Part shown: in pieces, positions 16,944-24,164 of the stretch
How positions within the stretch are numbered: position 1 is the stretch's first letter
How the letters are laid out: the number at the start of each line of letters is the position of its first letter
Assembly (NCBI GenBank): GCA_017432075.1
Contig: JAFRJV010000109.1
Coordinates: forward strand, 1 to 38,994
Direction of reading: 5' to 3'
Source: Mogibacterium sp.
Lineage (GTDB): Bacteria; Bacillota; Clostridia; Peptostreptococcales; Anaerovoracaceae
DNA: 38,994 bases
Translations under genes and position numbers: made by a program
Notes under the pieces: model-generated
The model's database searches: none
Told to the model about the DNA's origin: nothing
What the model saw: the letters and a program-made list of their open reading frames with translations, nothing else

Positions 16944-17873
16944 ATGGTTTATAACAGCATTCTCGAGGCTATGGGCAACACCCCGATGATACGCCTCAAT
17001 CACATCAATCCGCCAACAAACGCAGAGGTTCTCGTCAAGTTCGAAGGACTCAATGTCGGAGGTTCCATTAAGACAAGGACCGCATACCAGATGATACTGG
17101 CAGCCGAAGAAGCAGGAGTCGTAGGACCGGGCTCTATAATCGTCGAGCCTACCAGCGGTAATCAGGGCATAGGCCTTGCCCTCGTCGGAGCAGTGCGCGG
17201 TTACCGCACTATTATTGTAATGCCTGATTCCGTCAGCATAGAAAGGCGCAAGCTTGTACAGCATTACGGTGCGGAAGTAGTTCTCGTTCACGATGACGGA
17301 GATATCGGAAAGTGCATACACGAATGCCTCGCAACGGCAATGAAGATGAAAGAGCAGGACAAGCACGTATTTGTTCCGCAGCAGTTCATAAACAAGAACA
17401 ACATTGTAGCTCAGAAGACAACGACTGCCCGCGAGATACTCGAACAGGTCAACGGGCCGATCCACGGATTCTGCTCGGGCATCGGTACCGGAGGCACGAT
17501 CACAGGCATAGGCGAAGTGCTTAGAGAACATAATCCGGACATTGAGATCTGGGCAGCAGAGCCTGAAGACGCTGCCATACTTGCCGGAGGCAGTATCGGC
17601 ACGCACGTCCAGATGGGCATCGGAGATGGCCTGATCCCTGACATACTGAACACGGAAGTCTATGACAACACATGCATAATCCCTGATGATAATGCCCTCG
17701 ATATGGCAAAGCGTCTGGCGAGTGAAGAAGGTATCATGTGCGGCATTTCATCCGGCACAAATGTAGTCGCGGCAATCATGCTGGCAGAAAAGCTCGGCCC
17801 GGGCAAAACAGTTGTAACGGTACTCCCGGATACAGCAGAGCGCTACTTCTCCACCCCACTGTTCGAAGAATAA
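16944..17873 (+). CDS. Cysteine synthase family PLP enzyme (O-acetylserine sulfhydrylase-like)
   Basis: 309 residues, fold type II. The PLP lysine is K43 in GGSIKTRTAY. The substrate loop is PTSGNQGIGLA, where CysK has TSGNTG. The phosphate loop is SGIGTGGTITGIGEVL, and the C-terminus carries GISSGTNVVAA. The usual GSxKDR around the lysine is replaced by GSIKTR, so it belongs to a side branch. Cysteine synthase is the best guess, but another O-acyl- or phosphoserine-using beta-replacement enzyme is possible. The start at 16944 follows AAGGGG at 13 bases, a loose spacing. It stands alone, convergent to the prd operon. Confidence 0.78.
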   Translation: MVYNSILEAMGNTPMIRLNHINPPTNAEVLVKFEGLNVGGSIKTRTAYQMILAAEEAGVVGPGSIIVEPTSGNQGIGLALVGAVRGYRTIIVMPDSVSIERRKLVQHYGAEVVLVHDDGDIGKCIHECLATAMKMKEQDKHVFVPQQFINKNNIVAQKTTTAREILEQVNGPIHGFCSGIGTGGTITGIGEVLREHNPDIEIWAAEPEDAAILAGGSIGTHVQMGIGDGLIPDILNTEVYDNTCIIPDDNALDMAKRLASEEGIMCGISSGTNVVAAIMLAEKLGPGKTVVTVLPDTAERYFSTPLFEE

Positions 17874-17883
17874 CAAAAAATAT

Positions 17884-18049
17884 AAAAAGCGGCTGTAAAA
17901 GTCATGCCGCGGAGTACGGCTCTCGCCTCGCTGCGGCTTAACGCAGCGGTACTAAGCTCTGGCTTCACAATATCTGACGATATTGCTCGCCAATCGCTAA
18001 GTGCCGGCTGCCGCAGAGCCTCCGCTTCACGACTTTTACAGCCGCTTTT
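17884..18049. repeat. 166-bp inverted-repeat element / bidirectional terminator
   Basis: AAAAGCGGCTGTAAAAGTC (from 17885) recurs inverted as its exact complement at 18031-18049. Between the arms are about 127 bases with further short palindromes, such as CAATATC..GATATTG near 17970. T-runs lie outside both arms (TTTTTATATTTTTT on the minus strand; TTTTCTATTG plus ATTTTTATT on the plus strand). The arms could fold into a long stem and end both the cysK-like gene and prdE. The size and nested repeats also fit a small interspersed or MITE-like element that inserted in a terminator. No gene inside. Confidence 0.65.
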
Positions 18050-18060
18050 CTATTGTATTT

Positions 18061-18540
18061 TTATTTGATTCCGCGCTCTTTCTTGAGCATGGCGATCTTG
18101 AGCTTCTTGATGCACTCCTTTACATCGTCTTCAGTATAGTTGTTCTCACCGACGATGTTGGACTCGATGCCTTCAGGATTCTTGTTGAAGTCAACTACAT
18201 TGTCGAGATACGGGCTCTCAACAACAAAGGTTCCTGCGGTGCCGCTCCAGTTGAGACCTGCAACAGGAATTCCCCTTTCGCCTATCTCATTGACACAGTT
18301 TACATAGTCTACGTCAAGGTTGCCCCATCCGTCTGTCTCAACGATGACTCCGTCAGGTCTTGCGCACTCAGCTACTACTGCAGCTGTCCTGGAGCATCTG
18401 ATCTTTTCTTCGTTGCCCTCAGGCGATCCGAATACCAGAACTCCCATCAGGTCGATTCCTGGATCCTCACCAAGCAGTTTGATCAGAGGATCTCTGAAAT
18501 GGTGAAGGCTTGTTTCTTTTGTCGAAGGACCTACTCCCAT
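18061..18540 (-). CDS. prdE: Proline reductase-associated protein PrdE
   Basis: 159 residues aligned with the C-terminal fragment of PrdA. LMGVLVFGSPEGNEEKI matches LVGVIFVGSPQANTDKF in PrdA, and DGVIVETDGWGNLDVDYVNCVNEIGERGIPVAGL matches DGAFVTTEGFGNNHVDF and following. It starts MGVGPSTKE where PrdA has Cys-Ile-Gly-Pro-Ala-Ser-Lys-Glu at its cleavage site. The pyruvoyl-forming Cys is therefore replaced by the initiator Met, and no pyruvoyl group can form. It lies 11 bases after prdD with ribosome site AAGGAGGTG. Its role in proline reductase is accessory and not settled. Confidence 0.87.
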   Translation of the reverse strand: MGVGPSTKETSLHHFRDPLIKLLGEDPGIDLMGVLVFGSPEGNEEKIRCSRTAAVVAECARPDGVIVETDGWGNLDVDYVNCVNEIGERGIPVAGLNWSGTAGTFVVESPYLDNVVDFNKNPEGIESNIVGENNYTEDDVKECIKKLKIAMLKKERGIK

Positions 18541-18551
18541 ATTGCACCTCC

Positions 18552-19316
18552 TTAGTTCATCGCCTTGATGGCACCGTCTCTGAACTCGTTAGGAGTCAGC
18601 ATGACAGGCATCGCGCCGTAATCTATAAGTGACTTTCCTCCCTCAACACCGCATGGCTGATCAGGGAAGATCCATGTATCGAGCATTGCACCGTGAGCGA
18701 TCATCTCCTTGATGACCAGCACTTTCTTCTGACCCGGACGGATCCTGTCATAATACTCGTGTCTCTCTGTGCACTTTGTGCCTTCAAACTTCTTGAGCTG
18801 TGGTCTGAATTCGTTCATCCACTCCTCTACCATTCTATATGCATCGATGATGGCGTATCTCTCCTGGCCCATTCCCTTCTTAAAGGTAATGTCGAAGGAG
18901 ATGATGAAGTCGTCATCAGCCGGAGTGCCTGCTCTGTTGAGATAGAGCATGTCTTTAAGGTTGCCCTCGGATGAGCCGAACTCGTGTGCCTGCTCACCGT
19001 CAACGTCAACACCCGTAGGCATGACGTAAACGCCTGTGATTGTGTGGGTCGTGCCTTCTCCGCACTTGCCCAGCACCTTGACGGATATCGGGATGATATC
19101 CATGATGGTATTTGTATATCTGTCATGATCACCCGGTTTGATGATCTGGATGTCTATCTTTTCAATGACTTCGCTATGTTTTGCGGCCAGCTCGTCTAGA
19201 CCGTCTTTTGTTATGGTCATTTTGCCGTCTGTAGTGATCTTGTTCTCGTCTCCGAACTCAACATCATCCATATGGAATGCCCTGATCACTAATCTTCTCA
19301 GTTCAATGTCTTCCAT
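18552..19316 (-). CDS. prdD: Proline reductase-associated protein PrdD
   Basis: 254 residues aligned with the middle part of PrdA, from FGDENKIT (PrdA LGDETKIE) through HEFGSSEGNLKD (PrdA GEFGSSEGYIDE) to RPGQKKVLVIKEMIAHGAMLDTWIFPDQPCGV (PrdA RPGKKKIVIVKEIMGQGAMHDNFLFPTEPVGV). It ends FRDGAIKAMN, which corresponds to MDGCIHAL, just before the PrdA Thr-Cys cleavage site. PrdD plus PrdE thus look like a PrdA without its N-terminal domain, split at the processing point. The start follows AAGAGGATA. A terminator separates it from prdB. Confidence 0.88.
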   Translation of the reverse strand: MEDIELRRLVIRAFHMDDVEFGDENKITTDGKMTITKDGLDELAAKHSEVIEKIDIQIIKPGDHDRYTNTIMDIIPISVKVLGKCGEGTTHTITGVYVMPTGVDVDGEQAHEFGSSEGNLKDMLYLNRAGTPADDDFIISFDITFKKGMGQERYAIIDAYRMVEEWMNEFRPQLKKFEGTKCTERHEYYDRIRPGQKKVLVIKEMIAHGAMLDTWIFPDQPCGVEGGKSLIDYGAMPVMLTPNEFRDGAIKAMN

Positions 19317-19361
19317 TGTATATTATCCTCTTGAGCATAATGCGTTAGCTTTAAAGCCTCT

Positions 19362-19394
19362 TTTGTAAAAATGGGGCTGATTTCTCAGCCCCAT
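19362..19394 (-). terminator. Intrinsic terminator between prdB and prdD
   Basis: A perfect 10-bp stem, ATGGGGCTGA (19371-19380 with 19385-19394), loop of 4, followed on the minus strand by TTTTTAC. It lies inside the prd run, 48 bases after the prdB stop, and would lower or end transcription into prdD-prdE. Confidence 0.85.
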
Positions 19395-19441
19395 CTTCGG
19401 AATAGTCCGATGTCCTATTCGTTTTTCTCTGTACGTCAGTA

Positions 19442-20167
19442 CTAGATAACTGCGTGATATTCGAATGGCAGCGATACGATCTTGCCCGGAGTCTCGATTG
19501 TCTCGAGGAGCTCGAGGGAAGCTTTTACGATAGCTGTCTGCATCTCGACATCATGCGGAGCACCTGCGTTCGCCCCCATCGGAACCATAGGTGCTGCTGC
19601 TCTTGGTGTACCAGCCTGTCTTACTACTGGAGGAAGTGCTGCAATAATGACTGTAGGTATACCAACAGATTCGATTGCTCTCTGCACGATTGTTGCAGAG
19701 CGGTGGCAAGTTCCTCATCCAGCGGTGAGGAGACACGCATCTACGCCCTCCTCTTTAAGCATGTTAGCAACTGCAGGACCTGTCTCGTTAGTGAACTTCT
19801 CAATGTTTCCGCCGCCGCCCATGAAACCAGCATGGTATGGTGCGCAAGCCTTGATGAAGCCCTCTGCTGCGAGCTCTTTAAGTCTTGTGATTGGGAACAT
19901 GCAGTTGATGTCTTTGTTTACATCTGAGTTATCGTAACCACCGTGGGTTACCATCAGCTCTTCCTCTGTCGACTCGTTAGGAATCTTTCTCCATGTGAAG
20001 TCTCCGGCGAGGTTGAATCTCTCCTGGTCTACTCTGTGAACGCCGGCAGCTGTTGCGAGAGCAACTGTCATCTCGCTGAGCGGCTTTGTTACAGGAGCCC
20101 ATACTGACTTAGGAGTGATAGGTACGAAGATCTCAGATTGTAATCCTTTTACAACTGTCATACTCAT
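19442..20167 (-). CDS. prdB: D-proline reductase selenoprotein subunit PrdB (Sec at UGA)
   Basis: 241 residues when the in-frame TGA at 19717-19715 is read as selenocysteine (residue 151). The context is LLTAG-Sec-GTCHRSATIVQRA, the known active-site motif of PrdB. The length agrees with the 26-kDa selenoprotein subunit of D-proline reductase, which cleaves the proline ring to 5-aminovalerate together with the PrdA pyruvoyl subunit. Sequence after the TGA stays in frame and conserved in character to PFEYHAVI. A stem-loop follows the TGA. The start at 20167 has AGGAGGGT about 10 bases upstream. A caller that does not know Sec would split it in two. Confidence 0.96.
19680..19717 (-). promoter_or_regulatory. 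UGA-Sec codon and bacterial SECIS-type hairpin in prdB
   Basis: TGA at 19717-19715. After 14 bases comes a perfect 7-bp stem, CTCTGCA/TGCAGAG (19700-19694 with 19686-19680), loop ACAATCG. Bacterial SECIS elements sit directly 3' of the UGA in the coding region, as here. The loop does not match the E. coli consensus, which is usual for clostridia. Confidence 0.8.
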
Positions 20168-20182
20168 TTTGAATAAACCCTC

Positions 20183-20452
20183 CTATTTGGTTTTACTTTG
20201 CATTTCGTTCTGGAGTTCTCTGGAATGTTCGATCGTCTCAAGATATCTTTCGTTGACAGCAGAACTCTCCTGTTCAATGAAACTCATATTCCAGGCTACT
20301 TCCTGACCTATTTCGAGGTCGTAATCAGAAATTATCATCCTCTTTGGAATCCTGAGATGTCCCAGTCTGCCCTTGAAGTCGATGGCTACGCTTCCGTCAT
20401 GGACTTCCACGATAACGCCTTCCATTCTGATTATCCTGTCACCATATTTCAT
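20183..20452 (-). CDS. Small conserved protein between prdA and prdB (CBO2463/CBO2479-domain-like)
   Basis: 89 residues, beginning MKYGDRIIRMEGVIVEVHDG. The N-terminal ~50 residues look like a small beta-barrel (VAIDFKGRLGHLRIPKRMIISD), and the rest is a charged helix. From memory, a protein of this size and type sits between prdA and prdB in other proline-reducing clostridia and is named after C. botulinum loci. That assignment is recall, not a search. The ribosome site GGGAGA lies 12 bases upstream. It is 26 bases after prdA and 15 before prdB. The function is unknown. Confidence 0.75.
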   Translation of the reverse strand: MKYGDRIIRMEGVIVEVHDGSVAIDFKGRLGHLRIPKRMIISDYDLEIGQEVAWNMSFIEQESSAVNERYLETIEHSRELQNEMQSKTK

Positions 20453-20478
20453 ATCTATTTATGATCTCCCTTTTCAGA

Positions 20479-22335
20479 TTAGTCGTATTTAGCTTTTCTC
20501 TTCTCACTTATTGGCAGTGACTGCTCGTTCTCAACGAGTTCCATCTTTGTGCCGTAAGCCTTTTCGATCAGCTCTACGTTGTTCTCCTTAACTGCGTGTG
20601 TGTACTGTCTCTCAGGTGCCTTGATGCTCTCGCCGGCCATCTTAGCCTTCAGCATAGCCAGACCTCTGATAGCGTCTTCGTGGCAGAGTGTGTTGCATGC
20701 AAGTACTTCGTTCTCGATACCGGACATCGACTTGTTGTTGTCTACCATAGCATCGCAGTACTTGTTACCTGTTACGAGAGCTCCCTGTACAGCGCAGAAT
20801 GAGAATCCGACAACCGGAACGCCTCTCTTACCGATCTGCTCGATATGGGAAGTGAAGTCTACGTGGTTGTTTCCGAATCCCTCTGTTGTAACGAATGCTC
20901 CGTCTACGTTCATGGACTCTACCATCTGGCCAAGTCTTCTTGATACGTAGAACTTGTCAGTGTTAGCCTGCGGCGAACCAACAAAGATAACGCCTACCAG
21001 GTCAACGTCGTCATCGTGAATTGCTTCGTAAACCAGTGGCTCTCTCCAGTAATGTCTGGACATTTCCTTCGAAGCCGGTCCGATGCATGTCAGTGCGTGG
21101 ATGCAGCCGTCCATTACCTCGAGAGGGTTAGCAGCTACAGGAACGTTACCGAGGTCTACGTTCGGCTTAGCTCCGAGTACGCCAACTGGCTCTGTCGGGA
21201 ACAGGAAGTTATCGTGCATAGCGCCCTGGCCCATGATTTCCTTAACGATAACGATTTTCTTCTTTCCAGGTCTTCTAACCTGCTTCATTGTCTGAGTCTC
21301 TACAACCTGCTCATCAGTGAGATCCTTCTTCATTGCGTTTCTGATCTCCTGAGTTACGTGGTCAACTGCAGTATGAATAGCGATAGGGCCCGGTCTCTCC
21401 ATGTTCTTCTTGTTGTCGATTACGGCATGAGCTCTGATCATGATTTCGCCCTTGTCTACTGCACCAGGACGTCCCCACATCATGTTCTCATCGATGTAGC
21501 CTTCCGAAGAACCGAATTCACCAACCTGTACTCCCTCTTCAGTGATACCTGTTACTACCATTACTACGCCGTCGAGAACTCTTGTAACGCCTTCACCAAG
21601 CTCATAATCGTCTTCCTTAGTAGCGATCGGCTGGATATCCATTACTGTCTCAGAGTATACGTGGTAGTTGTCAGGTGTGATCACGTCGAGTTCGAGGCTG
21701 TGAACGAGCTTCTGAGCTTCAGCGCCCTCAGTAGCTGCTGCCTTACGAACGTACAGTGTTGTTCCTTCGATCTTGGTCTCGTCACCAAGAACTACCTTAT
21801 CGATCTTGTAGTGCTTACGTGTCATCTCTCTGACTACTACAGCCTCACCGGTCTCCTCTGCTGCTGCAGGAGCTGCTGCTGCAGGAGCTGCTGCTGCTAC
21901 AGGAGCTGCGACTGCACCGCCGCCGATTCCAGTAGGGATCTGGATGTCGATGTCCTTGCCCTCTCCGATGTGCAGGCTGATGTATCCGCCTGCTGCAGGA
22001 GCTGCAAATGCAGGAGCTGCTGCTACTGGAGCCTCTGCTGCTTCCTCAGCTGCAGGAGCTGCTTCAGCTTCCTCTTCTGCTGCATCGAACTTATCAACGA
22101 TGTCCGGTGTAATAGGTGTGAGAGAATCAACAGTCTTTGTAAGCTTTGATCCATTAAGCACCTGGCCAAGCTTCAGTGCGCCATCAAGGTTCAGCAGTCC
22201 CGAATCTACCAGATCTGGGAAAATTGCCGGATCCTCAAAGTTTGCAGGTGTCAGTTCTGTTCCTGCCTCTGCTCTGCAGCAGAGTACTGCTGGATCGTTC
22301 GCATGCTGTTTAGCTGTTTCAGCTGTTATTGACAT
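20479..22335 (-). CDS. prdA: D-proline reductase proprotein PrdA (pyruvoyl-forming)
   Basis: 618 residues from MSITAETAK (22335; AGGAGGAAG upstream). Domains in order: an N-terminal module with NDPAVLCC and EDPAIFPDLVDSGLL (1-85), an Ala/Glu/Pro linker (86-115), a short strand GEGKDIDIQ (124-132), a second Ala-rich linker (140-162), then the catalytic part. The processing site is Thr416-Cys417 (ALTCIGPASKE). Cleavage would give 416- and 202-residue chains, matching the known 45- and 23-kDa subunits, with Cys417 becoming the pyruvoyl group that binds D-proline. It lies between prdC and the small gene, in the same direction. Confidence 0.96.
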   Translation of the reverse strand: MSITAETAKQHANDPAVLCCRAEAGTELTPANFEDPAIFPDLVDSGLLNLDGALKLGQVLNGSKLTKTVDSLTPITPDIVDKFDAAEEEAEAAPAAEEAAEAPVAAAPAFAAPAAGGYISLHIGEGKDIDIQIPTGIGGGAVAAPVAAAAPAAAAPAAAEETGEAVVVREMTRKHYKIDKVVLGDETKIEGTTLYVRKAAATEGAEAQKLVHSLELDVITPDNYHVYSETVMDIQPIATKEDDYELGEGVTRVLDGVVMVVTGITEEGVQVGEFGSSEGYIDENMMWGRPGAVDKGEIMIRAHAVIDNKKNMERPGPIAIHTAVDHVTQEIRNAMKKDLTDEQVVETQTMKQVRRPGKKKIVIVKEIMGQGAMHDNFLFPTEPVGVLGAKPNVDLGNVPVAANPLEVMDGCIHALTCIGPASKEMSRHYWREPLVYEAIHDDDVDLVGVIFVGSPQANTDKFYVSRRLGQMVESMNVDGAFVTTEGFGNNHVDFTSHIEQIGKRGVPVVGFSFCAVQGALVTGNKYCDAMVDNNKSMSGIENEVLACNTLCHEDAIRGLAMLKAKMAGESIKAPERQYTHAVKENNVELIEKAYGTKMELVENEQSLPISEKRKAKYD

Positions 22336-22406
22336 ATCGATCTTCCTCCTAAAAGTTTTAGTTGCCTGTCTCACAATATGTGATGACAGTTATATAATTC
22401 CCTCCT

Positions 22407-22432
22407 CCCGGATCGTGATGGGGTTATCCGGG
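22407..22432 (-). promoter_or_regulatory. Hairpin in the prdC-prdA spacer
   Basis: A 7-bp stem, CCCGGAT/ATCCGGG (22432-22426 with 22413-22407), loop 12, without a U-tail. It is followed by a strong ribosome-site-like GGAGGAGGG that serves no visible open frame. A processing or stability element is possible. Confidence 0.4.
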
Positions 22433-22458
22433 CGAAGATAATTAACAGTGATAACTTA

Positions 22459-23838
22459 CTATTCTACAGTCTCGTTGTCCTCAACATTGTCTACAACATT
22501 GAGATCCTGGTCTACCTTCTTGGAGACCTTGAGTGTTCTGTAGAGCGGGTGACCAACTGCCATCATGGCAAGGTCTGTCATATGCATTACCTTGAGTCCC
22601 ATCTTAGGACCGGATGCCATAACTGTGTTGGAGCAGTCAGAGCAGTTGCCGATGATGATGTACTCGCAGCCTGCCTTCTTGAACTCGAGGTTGTTTTTAA
22701 CCTGTCCAGGGCAGTTTCCAGGACGCTCGCACTTGCGTGTTCCGTTTGGCATTTCAGCTGCCTGCTTGCAGTAGCAGACATGACCTACTGTACCATTGTA
22801 CTTAGCAACGAGGTCTTCCATTCTCTCGAGGTTTCCGCCGCATGCACATACAAGGATACCGACCTTAGCGCCGTGGAGATCTCTGAACGGACGTGTTACA
22901 AGAAGTGCGCCTGTGCACTTTGTGATAGGATCGCCAAGCTCGCAAGCCTTTCCTGTGAAGGATCCGCCCATGATGACTTCGCCGTAACCTCTTTCATCGA
23001 AGCCGCCTGCTCTGTCGATCAGAGCCTGTACGCTTGTGCCTACAGGAACGTTCTCGAATACGTGTGCTTCGCTTCCACCCTTGATCATTCCTCTTACTGT
23101 GATGTTCTTGTCGATAAGAGGCTTCTGGTCTTCGATGGCTGATGCACAGCTGTAAACCGTCTCACTGTTGATTACTACAGCGTTTGCTGCTGATGGGAGC
23201 TTGTCCGGCTCGAGTTCGATGCCGAGGCACTCTCTTACTACAGCACGCTCCTCGCCCATCGGATAGATATCCGGGAGAAGATGTCTTTCGATAGCCGGAT
23301 CATCCTTCAGAAGTGCGTCCAGCTTCTCAATTGTTGCTCTGTGTTTTTTCTTGATAGCGATGATGCCCTTGTCTGCTCCTGCGATCTCCATCAGATAATG
23401 GATACCTCTGAGCAGCTTAGCAGGATCTTCATCGATCTGCTGAATGTTGTGAGCGAGTCCAGGCTCACACTCGGAAGCGTTAACGAGAATGTAACCGTGG
23501 TCGAGAACCGGCTTATCATCCTTGCCGTTGTAGATCTTGATGAATGTAGGGAATCCTGCACCACCCTGTCCGATGATACCTGCTTCTTTGATCATTTCGA
23601 GGTTTGTGCCCTTCGGGATCTTTACATATTCATCAGGCTGCTCTTCATCCGGCTTGATGATGATCCTGTCTTCGAGGATCTCGACTACTTCGCCGTAAAC
23701 GCTGGAGTGAACGTTTGCTCCGAGTCCGGTTGGTGTCGCGATCAGTGTGCCCTTCTTTACCTTGTCGCCTACCGCTACAACCGGAGCGCATGGTCTGCCT
23801 ACGGCACCCTGCTTCAGTAACATCTGAATGTTTTCCAT
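22459..23838 (-). CDS. prdC: Proline reductase electron transfer protein PrdC (RnfC-like)
   Basis: 459 residues from MENIQMLLKQGAVGRPCAPVVAVGD (23838; AAGGAGATC upstream). The RnfC barrel-sandwich start is followed by the flavin-loop pattern GIIGQGGAGFPTFIKI, NASECEPGLAHN and the SLBB-like segment. A Cys-rich C-terminal region (VCACGG, CYCKQ, CERPGNCPGQ, GNCSDCSN) could bind iron-sulfur clusters. PrdC is thought to feed electrons from NADH to proline reductase. Some clostridial PrdC proteins contain selenocysteine; this one reads through without any TGA. It is the first gene of the minus-strand prd operon. Confidence 0.92.
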   Translation of the reverse strand: MENIQMLLKQGAVGRPCAPVVAVGDKVKKGTLIATPTGLGANVHSSVYGEVVEILEDRIIIKPDEEQPDEYVKIPKGTNLEMIKEAGIIGQGGAGFPTFIKIYNGKDDKPVLDHGYILVNASECEPGLAHNIQQIDEDPAKLLRGIHYLMEIAGADKGIIAIKKKHRATIEKLDALLKDDPAIERHLLPDIYPMGEERAVVRECLGIELEPDKLPSAANAVVINSETVYSCASAIEDQKPLIDKNITVRGMIKGGSEAHVFENVPVGTSVQALIDRAGGFDERGYGEVIMGGSFTGKACELGDPITKCTGALLVTRPFRDLHGAKVGILVCACGGNLERMEDLVAKYNGTVGHVCYCKQAAEMPNGTRKCERPGNCPGQVKNNLEFKKAGCEYIIIGNCSDCSNTVMASGPKMGLKVMHMTDLAMMAVGHPLYRTLKVSKKVDQDLNVVDNVEDNETVE

Positions 23839-23894
23839 AATACTTGATCTCCTTTGTCTTAAGACACGCAAAAAACGCCTTTTTTGACAAATCC

Positions 23895-23923
23895 ATAATA
23901 TCACTTATATTTATCGCTAGCAA
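23895..23923 (-). promoter_or_regulatory. Promoter of the prdC-prdA-prdB operon
   Basis: Minus strand -35 TTGCTA (23923-23918), a 17-base spacer and -10 TATTAT (23900-23895). The predicted +1 is near 23888, leaving a 50-base leader. I see no GG-N10-GC sigma-54 pattern in 23839-24164, the whole 326-base divergent spacer, which otherwise holds only the two promoters and the prdF leader. Confidence 0.65.
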
Positions 23924-24059
23924 CATTCCGTATTCAAAAAACATATCGGGAACCTATAGAAAATAAGGCTTTCACGGCACTCTCTTTTTTATAGTTTTGC
24001 CGATTAAAATTTCTTAATCAGGCATTAAGTAAAAGTGGATGCGAGGAGCTGTTATATCA

Positions 24060-24164
24060 TTGACGCTTATTATTGTTTGCGATATCATACATTATGAAGA
24101 TAAATGATCTTCAAGCACTATTTACACGTGTAATAAGTAATAATTACTAGGGAGGTAATTACCT
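24060..24164 (+). promoter_or_regulatory. prdF promoter and leader with two palindromes
   Basis: -35 TTGACG (24060-24065), a 17-base spacer and -10 TATCAT (24083-24088). At the predicted +1 lies GAAGAT-aaatg-ATCTTC (24096-24112), a possible operator or leader stem. The ribosome site GGGAGG is part of a perfect 12-base palindrome AGGTAATTACCT (24153-24164) that ends right at the ATG. Confidence 0.65.

Noticed and set aside
19442-20167. prdB as a nonsense-mutated pseudogene or two genes
   Set aside because: The TGA falls exactly at the known selenocysteine position with a hairpin after it, and the downstream frame is conserved in character.
22374-22441. Leader peptide after the GGAGGAGGG sequence between prdC and prdA
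   Set aside because: No ATG, GTG or TTG at proper spacing opens a usable frame.
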